Assembly: GCA_044226485.1 (NCBI GenBank)
Contig: JBGAGY010000006.1
Location: 124,001 to 188,000, forward strand
Direction: 5' to 3'
Length of the DNA: 64,000 nt
Source of the DNA: UBA6663 sp044226485
GTDB lineage: Bacteria > Chloroflexota > Anaerolineae > Anaerolineales > UBA6663
Shown here: positions 15,919 through 23,302 of the stretch, piece after piece
Position numbering within the stretch: the first letter of the stretch is position 1
Layout: every line of letters begins with the position of its first letter
Position numbers and translations under genes: made by a program
Notes under the pieces: model-generated
What the model saw: the letters and a program-made list of their open reading frames with translations, nothing else
The model's database searches: none
What the model was told of the DNA's origin: nothing

Positions 15919-16527
15919 TCAGCGTTTTCGATCGTAGATGAGCGTGACGGCGCCGCTTTCGGTGGGCGTGCACGTGCGCAGGCTCCACGACGAAGCGGGC
16001 AGGCCGTCGTCGAACAACTGCGCACCGCCTCCGGCGATCTCGGGGCAGAGCGTGAGGCTGAGTGCGTCAAGGGCATCCGCCTTGAGCAGGCGCTTGATCA
16101 GGCTGAAGCTGGCCAGGACGATGATGTCGCCGCCCGGCTGGTGCCGGAGCTCGTCGACGATGGTTTCGGGGTCGGCGTTGACGATGCGGCTGTTTGCCCA
16201 GGTCGTTTCGGAGAGCGTGGAAGAGAACACGACCTTCTCGGTCGCGGTGAGCCAGCGCGAGAAGTCGCGGTCGTGCGGATCGGCGCTCTCGTCGTCGGCG
16301 ACCGCCGGCCAGTAGGCGCCGAAGCCCTGATAGTTCTTGCGCCCGAGCAGGATCGTGCTGGCGGGCTTCGACACTGCGATCATGTGGTCGCGAGCACCTG
16401 AAGTGATGGCATGCGGCACGATCCAGCTCATGTCATAGTCGCCGCCTGGCCCGTTCGTGCGTCCGTCGAGCGAGAGTGAGCAGTTGGCGATGACCTTGCG
16501 GGGCGGGGCGTTCTTTTTGGGTGCCAT
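15919..16527 (-). CDS. RibD C-terminal / dihydrofolate reductase-like protein
   Basis: The 202-residue protein begins VIANCSLSLDGRTNGPGGDYDMSW, typical of the RibD-C/DHFR-like family that binds NADPH. It continues with TILLGRKNYQGFGAYWP, TEKVVFSSTL and GGDIIVLASFSLIKRLL. It is a likely NADPH-dependent reductase of unknown substrate; members are often found beside ArsR regulators and stress genes. It belongs to the six-gene operon, 30 bases after the GyrI-like gene. Confidence 0.9.
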   Translation of the reverse strand: MAPKKNAPPRKVIANCSLSLDGRTNGPGGDYDMSWIVPHAITSGARDHMIAVSKPASTILLGRKNYQGFGAYWPAVADDESADPHDRDFSRWLTATEKVVFSSTLSETTWANSRIVNADPETIVDELRHQPGGDIIVLASFSLIKRLLKADALDALSLTLCPEIAGGGAQLFDDGLPASSWSLRTCTPTESGAVTLIYDRKR

Positions 16528-16557
16528 GCGTTTCGTTCCTTGATGACCGGCAACCGC

Positions 16558-17022
16558 TCAGGAAGCCAGTGGGCGGTAGAGCTCGGTGCGCCAGCCGGCA
16601 GAGTCCGGCCCGGTCTCAGGGCCGGCGGCGTAGACCTCCCAGAGATCGTCGCGCGTCGAATGGCCGTTGGCCTTGATCCAGGCCTCGAACTCGCCCCAGG
16701 CCTCGCCGAGGCCCTCGTAGCCGCCGCGGTATACGGTGTGGGCGACGCGACCCGCCGGCAGCTCGCCTTCGACGACGCGGCCGCTCGATTTGACCGGCTG
16801 ATCGACCGGGGCGCCGAGTTCGTAGTCGAACACGTCAGGATCCATGCGCAGGTGGTGCGTGTACCAGGGCCCTGTCGGCGTGATGCTCTGGGCCGCGAGC
16901 GTGGACATCAACTCCTGGTAACCCTGGCCCATCGCCTGCTGAATGTCCTGGCGCGGCACCGTGATGTGGATCAGAGCGGTTCGTTGAGCCGCGGTGTTGA
17001 TCAGAGTGGGTGTGTCGATCAT
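16558..17022 (-). CDS. GyrI-like / effector-binding domain protein
   Basis: The 154-residue protein has the SHV-type fold of GyrI/AraC effector-binding proteins: TVPRQDIQQAMGQGYQELMS, then GPWYTHHLRMDPDVFDYELG, PAGRVAHTVYRGGYEGLGEAW and EVYAAGPETGPDSAGWRTELYRPL. Members bind small amphipathic molecules or toxins. It is the first gene of the operon. The ATG at 17022 has AGGAG five bases upstream, and the palindromic operator ends 13 bases before the start codon. Confidence 0.88.
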   Translation of the reverse strand: MIDTPTLINTAAQRTALIHITVPRQDIQQAMGQGYQELMSTLAAQSITPTGPWYTHHLRMDPDVFDYELGAPVDQPVKSSGRVVEGELPAGRVAHTVYRGGYEGLGEAWGEFEAWIKANGHSTRDDLWEVYAAGPETGPDSAGWRTELYRPLAS

Positions 17023-17034
17023 GGTTGCTCCTGT

Positions 17035-17058
17035 TTATATAACCTTTAGGTAATATAA
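17035..17058 (-). promoter_or_regulatory. palindromic operator and AT-rich promoter of the GyrI-ArsR operon
   Basis: Half-sites TTATATAACC and GGTAATATAA form a 24-base palindrome with 10 of 12 pairs matched, just upstream of the Shine-Dalgarno sequence of the first gene. The AT-rich halves contain TATAT(T/A) words suitable as a -10 element, so a protein bound here would block transcription. The operon-encoded ArsR protein is the obvious candidate. Confidence 0.65.
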
Positions 17059-17160
17059 CAAACGAGAGTTGAGTTGTCAAGAATGAATGTTCGATGTTCG
17101 GTTGGGTGAGCGTCAGAGACGGGCAGAGGCCGAAAGGCAGGAGCGAGGGACCTTAAGCGA

Positions 17161-17191
17161 AAACGCGATCGGGCACAGCCCGATCGCGTTT
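17161..17191 (-). terminator. intrinsic terminator of the A-type Fe-S carrier gene
   Basis: A 14-base-pair perfect stem (AAACGCGATCGGGC with its complement) around a three-base loop lies 24 bases after the stop at 17215. On the minus strand it is followed by TTTTCG, so termination fits the gene above it. Confidence 0.75.
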
Positions 17192-17214
17192 GACGCAAGC
17201 CGATACCGCAGGAC

Positions 17215-17646
17215 TCAGTGACTGCAGCTGCAGCTGCCGCCCTCGTCGCTCGCGGCCGCCTGGCCCGAGGTGCGGAACGAGTGGCCGCAACCGCAGGTCG
17301 ACACGGCGTTCGGATTATCGATCCGGAAGCCGCCGCCCATGAGGTTGTCCACGTAGTCGATGGTGGCGCCCATCAGATAGCTCATCGACGTCGGGTCCAC
17401 GATCACACGGACGCCGGACTGAACGAAGACCGTATCGAACTCGCTGGCTTCCTTCTCGATGGCCATGCCGTACTGCATGCCCGAGCAACCGCCGCCCGAG
17501 ACGAACACACGCAGGCCGTGGTCAGTCAGATTTCGCGAGGCCAGGAGCTCCGTCAGCTTGGTGGCTGCCGCGGGCAGCAGGGTCAACGCGGGCTCCTCCA
17601 CAGGAATCTCGGTGAGAGTGGTGGGCAGTTCAGTCTGAGTCGTCAT
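17215..17646 (-). CDS. A-type iron-sulfur carrier (IscA/ErpA/HesB family)
   Basis: The 143-residue protein has the A-type carrier core with the three cluster-binding cysteines: C54 in SGGGCSGMQYGM and C118/C120 in TCGCGHSF. It passes Fe-S clusters to target proteins. It has an unusual N-terminal extension of about 20 residues and a Cys-containing C-terminal tail ending GGSCSCSH. The ATG at 17646 follows GGAGG. The SufR-like regulator lies just upstream on the same strand and complex I Fe-S subunits lie across the divergent promoter, a fitting context. Confidence 0.93.
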   Translation of the reverse strand: MTTQTELPTTLTEIPVEEPALTLLPAAATKLTELLASRNLTDHGLRVFVSGGGCSGMQYGMAIEKEASEFDTVFVQSGVRVIVDPTSMSYLMGATIDYVDNLMGGGFRIDNPNAVSTCGCGHSFRTSGQAAASDEGGSCSCSH

Positions 17647-17745
17647 GAATCCTCCGGCATTGCGTGAACGATTACACCAGCCCAATCAGGGGAGATCTCC
17701 CCCGTAGGCGAAATGGTAACAATTTCGCCCAAGGCTGTCAATAAA

Positions 17746-18402
17746 TCATTTGCGATTCACAGCCGTTACTTCGGCGCCGTCAGAGATCGCGGCGGGCACG
17801 AAGTACGTGCACGACGGGTCGCCCTCTGCCATGTGCGAGCGGCGCTCGACCGGCAGGCCGATCAACGTGCTGACCAGACGCGCATCGAGGCCGCAGAGCT
17901 CGCCGTGTTGCGGCGCGACCGCCTCGAAGGGGCAGTTGCAGGTGTGCACCACGTACCCGCCATCGACGGCGTCCCAGTGGGCGATGTAGCCCTGACCGTT
18001 GAGATAGGCCACGGCCTGGGCCAGGCGGGCGGGGAGCGACGCATGTTGATCGGGGCGCGGCGCCTCGGAGACCATGGTCTCGGTCAGACCGGTGAAGATG
18101 ACGTTGACCATCCGCTCGTCGGCGTGCTGCTTGAGTTGATCGAGCAGGCCGCTGGCCAGTTGGTGGTAGCGCTTCGGAAAATGGCTGGAGGCCTTGTCGG
18201 TCAGCGAAAACAGGTGCTGAGGACGGCCGCGCGTGTTGCGGCGGCGCACGACCGGCTCCCCGATCAATTCCTCGCTGCGCAGGATGTCGAGATGGTGTCG
18301 CACGGTGACGGGGCTGAGCTGCAGCACTTCAGCGAGCTGGTCGACCGTCGAGGGCCCGTGTACCTTGAGATAGTCCAGGATCTGTTGGCGAGTCGCTTGC
18401 AT
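17746..18402 (-). CDS. SufR-like Fe-S-sensing transcriptional regulator
   Basis: The 218-residue protein has a DeoR/ArsR-type helix-turn-helix (STVDQLAEVLQLSPVTVRHHLDILRSEELI, within residues 18-47). The C-terminal half has cysteines C155, C157, C170 and C198. The spacing C157-x12-C170-x27-C198 resembles that of SufR proteins, which bind a 4Fe-4S cluster and repress Fe-S assembly genes. I infer that it controls the carrier gene 99 bases downstream and perhaps the divergent iscX-nuo operon. A good promoter (TTGACA, TAGAAT) precedes it. Confidence 0.82.
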   Translation of the reverse strand: MQATRQQILDYLKVHGPSTVDQLAEVLQLSPVTVRHHLDILRSEELIGEPVVRRRNTRGRPQHLFSLTDKASSHFPKRYHQLASGLLDQLKQHADERMVNVIFTGLTETMVSEAPRPDQHASLPARLAQAVAYLNGQGYIAHWDAVDGGYVVHTCNCPFEAVAPQHGELCGLDARLVSTLIGLPVERRSHMAEGDPSCTYFVPAAISDGAEVTAVNRK

Positions 18403-18430
18403 AGTCCCCGTCCGATCGCGTATACACAGA

Positions 18431-18458
18431 ATTCTAGCGGCTGTACAATTTTTGTCAA
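18431..18458 (-). promoter_or_regulatory. sigma70-type promoter of the SufR-like gene
   Basis: On the minus strand TTGACA (18458-18453) and TAGAAT (18436-18431) are separated by 16 bases. The -10 box ends 28 bases before the ATG at 18402. Confidence 0.8.
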
Positions 18459-18495
18459 ATCCGCTTGGTTAAATGTAGCAGAGTTGAAGGGATCT

Positions 18496-18527
18496 GTCAG
18501 AAAGGGGCTTGCAGCGCCTTGTCTGAC
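18496..18527. promoter_or_regulatory. inverted repeat in the sufR-iscX intergenic region
   Basis: GTCAGA and TCTGAC, with inner AGGGGC and GCGCCT blocks, form an imperfect hairpin or dyad of 32 bases. It lies between the two divergent promoters, 38 bases upstream of the iscX -35 box, and is a candidate operator for the SufR-like protein. Confidence 0.4.
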
Positions 18528-18564
18528 GAAGAGGTGCATCACGAGGGCCAATATCGCCAATCGT

Positions 18565-18592
18565 TTGACATCAGAATGTGGCTAGATATAAT
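18565..18592 (+). promoter_or_regulatory. sigma70-type promoter of iscX-nuoB-nuoCD-nuoI
   Basis: A consensus TTGACA (18565-18570) and TATAAT (18587-18592) are spaced by 16 bases. The start codon of iscX is 44 bases further on. This is the strongest consensus promoter in the window. Confidence 0.85.
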
Positions 18593-18636
18593 TCGTTTGC
18601 GAAATCTGTCACGAATGGTCACATTCGGAGCCTGAG

Positions 18637-18846
18637 ATGGATGAACTCTACTGGGATGCCGCCTTTGCCCTGGCAAAACGGCTGCAACGGGAACATCCAG
18701 GGGCCGATTTGGCTGAGGTCACCCTGAATATGGTCTACAATTGGGTGATCTCCCTGCCGGATTTCCAAGACGATCCCGAACTCGCCAACGACGATATCCT
18801 GGAAGCGATCTATCAGGAGTGGTACGAGAGCAGGACGACCCTATGA
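18637..18846 (+). CDS. iscX: IscX-like Fe-S assembly protein
   Basis: The 69-residue acidic protein matches the IscX family: an N-terminal Trp segment (ELYWDAAFALAKRLQREHP), then VTLNMVYNWVISLPDFQDDP and the ending ANDDILEAIYQEWYES. IscX binds the cysteine desulfurase IscS and iron and modulates cluster assembly. The ATG at 18637 has GGAG six bases upstream. Its stop overlaps the nuoB start (ATGA), so iscX and the complex I subunit NuoB are translationally coupled. In Proteobacteria iscX usually ends the isc operon, so this placement is unusual. Confidence 0.88.
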   Translation: MDELYWDAAFALAKRLQREHPGADLAEVTLNMVYNWVISLPDFQDDPELANDDILEAIYQEWYESRTTL

Positions 18847-19529
18847 GCAGCATCTCCAAGGAACTCGCAAATCCCGACATCCCCGTCCCCGCTGAGGTGG
18901 AAGGCAACCTGATCATCACTTCCATCGACAAGATCTACAACTGGAGCCGCCGCAACTCGTTGTGGCCGATGCTTTTCGGCCTGGCCTGTTGCGCGATCGA
19001 GATGATCTGCACAGCGGCGGCGCGCTACGACTTGAGCCGCTTCGGCATGGAAGTGATGCGCCCATCGGCGCGTCAGGCTGACCTGATGATCGTGTCAGGC
19101 ACCGTCACCAAGAAGATGGTGCCGCAGATCGTGCGCCTCTACAACCAGATGCCTGAGCCCAAGTACGTGATGGCGATGGGCGCCTGCGCCAGCGGCGGCG
19201 GCCCGTTCAAAGAAGGCTACAACGTGGTGTCGGGCATCGACAAGTTCCTGCCGGTCGACGTGTATGTCCCCGGGTGCCCTCCCACTCCGCAGGCATTGCT
19301 GCACGGCCTGATCACGTTGCAGAAGAAGATCGACTCGCAGTCGATTCGGACTGTGCGCTGGTATCAACCCGGCGCCGAGGAACCCATCCCGGTGCCGATC
19401 CTGGGACCTGATCTGATCGACCCGCGTCACGCCGGTCTGTTGCGCCAGCGCGCGGCGGAGCAGGCGGAGGCAGCCCAGATCGCGGCGACCTCGGCCGCGG
19501 TTGAACCGACGCCGCCGGCGGCCGGTTGA
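18843..19529 (+). CDS. nuoB: NADH-quinone oxidoreductase subunit B
   Basis: The 228-residue protein carries cluster N2 of complex I. All four ligands are present: C49 and C50 in FGLACCAIEM, C115 in MGACASGGG, and C145 in VPGCPP. The C-terminal 50 residues are an Ala/Glu/Pro-rich extension beyond the usual core. The ATG at 18843 overlaps the iscX stop. It is followed 42 bases later by nuoCD. No nuoA precedes it. Confidence 0.97.
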   Translation: MSSISKELANPDIPVPAEVEGNLIITSIDKIYNWSRRNSLWPMLFGLACCAIEMICTAAARYDLSRFGMEVMRPSARQADLMIVSGTVTKKMVPQIVRLYNQMPEPKYVMAMGACASGGGPFKEGYNVVSGIDKFLPVDVYVPGCPPTPQALLHGLITLQKKIDSQSIRTVRWYQPGAEEPIPVPILGPDLIDPRHAGLLRQRAAEQAEAAQIAATSAAVEPTPPAAG

Positions 19530-19571
19530 CGCACATCGAAACCCGCGAATCACGCAGACGCAATCGACATC

Positions 19572-21335
19572 ATGGCAACTGCTGAACTCACCAATCTTTC
19601 GCTCAGGGCTGAAGACCTCAAGCTCAACGAAGCGTTCCCGGACGCGGTGAGCGTCGAGGCACGCAAAGGCTATACAGGCTACACCGTCAAGGCCGAGAAC
19701 CTCGTCGAGGTCGCGACGGCGCTGCGCGATCGATACAACTTCAAGTTCCTCTCGTCCGCGACGCCCGTGCACTACCTCGAGCAGGGCCAGATGGAGATGG
19801 TCTACCATTTCTACAATCTGGAAGCGGGCGGCGGCGCGATCGTGCTTCACGCGCAGACCAGCCACGACAGCTCGGTGCTGCCCAGCCTGACGCCGTTCTT
19901 CCCGGGCGTCGGCTTCCAGGAGCGCGAGGCCTGGGACCTGTACGGCATCAAGTTCACGGGCCATCCCGACCTCAAGCGCATCCTGATGTGGGAGGGCTTC
20001 CACGGCCACCCTATGCGCAAGGACTGGAAGGAAGCATATTTCGAGCAGGACACCAAGCCGTTCGACACTCGCTGGCCGGGTGGGCAGGTGCATCGTGCCG
20101 AAGACAAGAACCCCTTCGGCAACAACGTCACCTATCCCGACGGCTTCACGCTCGAGGGCTGGACGGAGCAGTCCGAGAGCTCGGTGTACGACGCCATGCC
20201 GGTCGACGGCAAAGGTGTGACGATCGAGGGCATGCAGACCGACTACGTGACGGTCAACCTCGGCCCGCAGCATCCTTCGACACACGGCGTGCTGCGCCTG
20301 ATCGTCACGCTCGACGGCGAGACCATCATCAAGCTCGAGCCCGTGATGGGGTATCTGCACCGCAACCACGAGAAGATCGGCGAGCGCAACACGTTCATCC
20401 AGAACATCCCGTTCACCGATCGGCTCGACTACCTCACGCCCATGTGCAACAACCATGCATATGTGCTGGCGGTCGAGAAGCTCATGGGCGCCAAGGTGCC
20501 CGAGCGCGCCGAGTACCTGCGCGTGATCATGGATGAGTTCACGCGCGTGGCGAGCCACCTGTGGTGGATCGGCTTCTTCCTGAACGACCTCGGCGCCTTC
20601 TTCACCCCGGCGCTGTACATGATGACCGAGCGGGAGATGATCCTCGACGTCTTCGAGGCGACCGCCGGTTCACGCATGATGGTGAACTACATGCGTTTCG
20701 GCGGCGTTGCGCGCGACCTGCCGCCGGGCGCGCTCGAGACCCTGAAGGAACTTGCCTTCGAACGCCTGCCGCGTAAGATCGACGAGATCGAGGCGTACCT
20801 CACCAACAACGAAATCGTCCGTTCGCGCTGCGTCGGCGTCGCTGCGATGTCGGCCGCTGATGCGATCGGCTATAGCGTTTCAGGGCCGATCCTGCGATCG
20901 ACGGGCGTGCCCTACGACATCCGCAAGGCCGAGCCCTACGGCATCTACGATCGCTTCGACTTCAACATCGCCGTGGGTCAAACCGGCGACCTGATGGATC
21001 GTTACAAGGTGCGTGTGACCGAGGCCCGCGAAAGCGTCAAGATCCTTCAGCAGGCGCTGACACAGCTCCCCGAGGGCGAGATCCTCTCGGGCAAGCAGCA
21101 GTACCAGGCACGTGTGCCGGCCGGCGAAGCCTATGGCCGCGTCGAGAGCCCGAAGGGCGAGCTCGGGTTCTATGTCATCTCGAACGGCAAGCCGAGCCCG
21201 TATCGGTACCACGTCCGCGCCCCCAGCTTCATCAACCTGACCTCGCTGGGCAAGGCCTGCGAGGGCTGGAAGGTCGCCGACGTGGTGGCCATCCTGGGCA
21301 GCGTCGATATCGTGCTCGGGGAAGTCGACCGATGA
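19572..21335 (+). CDS. nuoCD: NADH-quinone oxidoreductase fused subunits C/D
   Basis: The 587-residue protein is a fusion. Residues 1 to about 150 are NuoC (30 kDa subunit; FFPGVGFQEREAWDLYGIKF). From about 215 it is NuoD (49 kDa subunit; TVNLGPQHPSTHGVLRLIV, GYLHRNHEKIGE, MDEFTRVASHLWW). The C-terminus EGWKVADVVAILGSVDIVLGEVDR is the usual NuoD ending. It forms the quinone-site half of the peripheral arm with NuoB. NuoCD fusions are known in E. coli and elsewhere. Confidence 0.97.
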   Translation: MATAELTNLSLRAEDLKLNEAFPDAVSVEARKGYTGYTVKAENLVEVATALRDRYNFKFLSSATPVHYLEQGQMEMVYHFYNLEAGGGAIVLHAQTSHDSSVLPSLTPFFPGVGFQEREAWDLYGIKFTGHPDLKRILMWEGFHGHPMRKDWKEAYFEQDTKPFDTRWPGGQVHRAEDKNPFGNNVTYPDGFTLEGWTEQSESSVYDAMPVDGKGVTIEGMQTDYVTVNLGPQHPSTHGVLRLIVTLDGETIIKLEPVMGYLHRNHEKIGERNTFIQNIPFTDRLDYLTPMCNNHAYVLAVEKLMGAKVPERAEYLRVIMDEFTRVASHLWWIGFFLNDLGAFFTPALYMMTEREMILDVFEATAGSRMMVNYMRFGGVARDLPPGALETLKELAFERLPRKIDEIEAYLTNNEIVRSRCVGVAAMSAADAIGYSVSGPILRSTGVPYDIRKAEPYGIYDRFDFNIAVGQTGDLMDRYKVRVTEARESVKILQQALTQLPEGEILSGKQQYQARVPAGEAYGRVESPKGELGFYVISNGKPSPYRYHVRAPSFINLTSLGKACEGWKVADVVAILGSVDIVLGEVDR

Positions 21336-21339
21336 TTTG

Positions 21340-21410
21340 ATTGCTGATTGAGATTTCCGACGGCTGATTGGCGTCTGGCCATCAGCCATCAGAAATCAGC
21401 ACTCAGCAAT
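21340..21410. repeat. imperfect palindrome between nuoCD and nuoI
   Basis: ATTGCTGATTGAGATTTC on the left pairs imperfectly with GAAATCAGCACTCAGCAAT on the right, and an inner GGCTGATTGGC faces GGCCATCAGCC. The sequence is more AT-rich than its surroundings. It fills most of the 88-base gap between the two complex I genes and may be a repeat or an mRNA processing structure. Confidence 0.6.
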
Positions 21411-21423
21411 TGTGCGAGGGTCT

Positions 21424-22158
21424 ATGTTCGGATCTGGAATCGCGAAGGGTATGTGGGTGGTCCTGAAGCATTTCTTCGGGACCTATGCCGACGACTGGCG
21501 ATGGATTTTCAACGGGGCCGGCGGCAAGTACTACAACCGCAATCCGAAAGTCTTGGCGACGCGTCAGGGGCCAAAGGGCAAAGGCGCCATGACCGTCATG
21601 TATCCGGACGAGAAGATGCCGGTGCCCGAGGAGTTCCGCTTCACGCCGTTCCTGGTGTACGAAGAGAAGGGCGCTGAGAAGGACTACCGCTGCACGTCGT
21701 GCGGCATCTGCGCCAAGGTCTGCCCGCCGCAGTGCATCTGGATCGAACGCACCAATGACCCGAAGACGGGCCGGCCCGTGCCGCAGCCGCGTGAGTTCCA
21801 CATCGACATCGATATCTGCATGAACTGCGGCTTCTGCGCCGAGTTCTGCCCGTTCGATGCGATCAAGATGGATCACAACTACGAGATGGCTTCATACAAT
21901 CGAACGGTGAAGCACATCATGAACAAGGAAGCGCTCGGCAAGCCGCTCAGCTATTACGCCTCCATCCGGCCGCGCAACTTCCAGGCCGAAGAGGCCGCCC
22001 GCGCTGAAGAAGAGGCCAAGAAGGCCGCCAAGGCCGCTGCCGCCGCGGCGAAGCCCGCCGCGAAACCGGCGGAAGGCGCTGCCCCGGCCGCGAAGCCCGC
22101 TGCCGCCGCCAAGCCTGAAGCGAAGAAGCCCGCCGAAGGCGACAAGCCGGCTGCCTGA
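21424..22158 (+). CDS. nuoI: NADH-quinone oxidoreductase subunit I-like protein with Ala/Lys/Pro tail
   Basis: The 244-residue protein has two 4Fe-4S ferredoxin motifs: C90-x2-C93-x2-C96-x3-C100 (CTSCGICAKVCPP) and C132-x2-C135-x2-C138-x3-C142 (CMNCGFCAEFCPF). These carry clusters N6a/N6b that pass electrons to NuoB. An N-terminal amphipathic part (GIAKGMWVVLKHFFGTY) fits membrane contact. About the last 60 residues are a low-complexity Ala/Lys/Pro/Glu tail absent from typical NuoI. The ATG at 21424 has GAGG four bases upstream. No further complex I genes follow. Confidence 0.92.
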   Translation: MFGSGIAKGMWVVLKHFFGTYADDWRWIFNGAGGKYYNRNPKVLATRQGPKGKGAMTVMYPDEKMPVPEEFRFTPFLVYEEKGAEKDYRCTSCGICAKVCPPQCIWIERTNDPKTGRPVPQPREFHIDIDICMNCGFCAEFCPFDAIKMDHNYEMASYNRTVKHIMNKEALGKPLSYYASIRPRNFQAEEAARAEEEAKKAAKAAAAAAKPAAKPAEGAAPAAKPAAAAKPEAKKPAEGDKPAA

Positions 22159-22176
22159 CGCCGAACCATTCAGATC

Positions 22177-22242
22177 AACGACGAAGGACGAACGACGACG
22201 GTTGAATGGCCATTCAACCGTCGTCGTTCGTCCTTCGTCGTT
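22177..22242. repeat. perfect 66-base palindrome without loop
   Basis: Positions 22177-22209 are exactly complementary to 22210-22242, with TGGCCA at the centre. The arms are built of CGACGAAGGACGAACGACGA-type words followed by GGTTGAATGG. It lies 18 bases after the nuoI stop and 22 bases before the ankyrin gene. It may terminate the nuo operon, but it has no T run. Confidence 0.85.
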
Positions 22243-22264
22243 CGTCGCCTTGAGAGCCGAAGCG

Positions 22265-23146
22265 ATGACCGAGAGACCCCTGTTGGAACTGGCCGCCGTG
22301 GGCGACTGGGTGGCCCTGAGCGATGCGCTGCGCGCTCTGCCGCAGAGGCAGCGTCGCGTCGCTATTCGTGCCCGCGAGGCTGACGGCGACACGGCTCTGC
22401 ACTACGTCTGCCGCGGCCCCTTTGAAGATGAAGCCGAGCGGGCGCGGATGGCGCGTCAGGTGATCGCGGCCGGCGCAGACGTCGATGCGTGGTCCGACCA
22501 GATCGTGCCGCCGATCGCGGCTGCCGTGTACAACGGGGCCCGGCCGACGGTGCGGGTCCTGATCGCCGCGGGAGCCCGGTTGTCCGTCGAGCGGCGGGCG
22601 GGGGTGCCGCTGCTGTACGTCGTCGCCGATGCCTGGGCGCGCGCCGGTCAATCAGCGCCCGAGGGCGCCGCGTTGCGGTCGGGCGCCAAGGCTCTTCGCA
22701 AGCGGCTGATGGGGATCGCGCGCGACCTGATTGCAGCCGGCATCGACGTCAACGCTCGCACGGGCAGGTATCGACAGACCGCGCTGATCGGCGCCGTGGA
22801 TCGTGAGGCGCTGCCGCTGATCGATGTGTTGCTGAAGACCCGCGGCCTCGATCTCGATGCGCGTGACCACCTGGGGTTGTCGGCCCTGCACTATGCCGCT
22901 CACACGGGCGCCCGGCCGCTGGCGCTGAAGCTGCTCAAGGCCGGGGCTGACCCCAACCTCCAGGATCGTTACGGATTCACGCCGTTGCATGAGGCCGTGG
23001 TCAACGGACATGTGGCGCTGGCGCGAGACCTCCTGGGCGCCGGGGCGAACCCGCGCAAGCGCCTGCGGGTTGCCTTTGGACCGTATCCCAAGGGCGCGAC
23101 GGCCGACGACCTGGCCCGGCTGCGGGCCGATAGCGCGACGGAGTGA
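22265..23146 (+). CDS. ankyrin repeat protein
   Basis: The 293-residue soluble protein has about five or six ankyrin repeats. Clear ones are DGDTALHYVCRGPF, TALIGAVDREALPLIDVLLK, LGLSALHYAAHTGARPLALK and YGFTPLHEAVVNGHVALARD, with GAD(P/V)N-type turns between them. A long insertion around residues 125-165 separates early and late repeats. Ankyrin repeats mediate protein contact; the partner is unknown. The ATG at 22265 was chosen because the upstream open frame is inside the palindrome. Confidence 0.87.
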   Translation: MTERPLLELAAVGDWVALSDALRALPQRQRRVAIRAREADGDTALHYVCRGPFEDEAERARMARQVIAAGADVDAWSDQIVPPIAAAVYNGARPTVRVLIAAGARLSVERRAGVPLLYVVADAWARAGQSAPEGAALRSGAKALRKRLMGIARDLIAAGIDVNARTGRYRQTALIGAVDREALPLIDVLLKTRGLDLDARDHLGLSALHYAAHTGARPLALKLLKAGADPNLQDRYGFTPLHEAVVNGHVALARDLLGAGANPRKRLRVAFGPYPKGATADDLARLRADSATE

Positions 23147-23302
23147 GGATGACACAGGGCAGCAGCGCGTCAGTGAGGTTGACTCGGGTGGGAAAGCGAT
23201 CGAGCCTCAGCGTGCCCCTGCGCTTTGGACGCCGTAAGCGTTACTCCAACGCGCGCCGCGCGATCTCCTTGCATTCCAGGGGCTTTGGGTGAGAATCACG
23301 AG

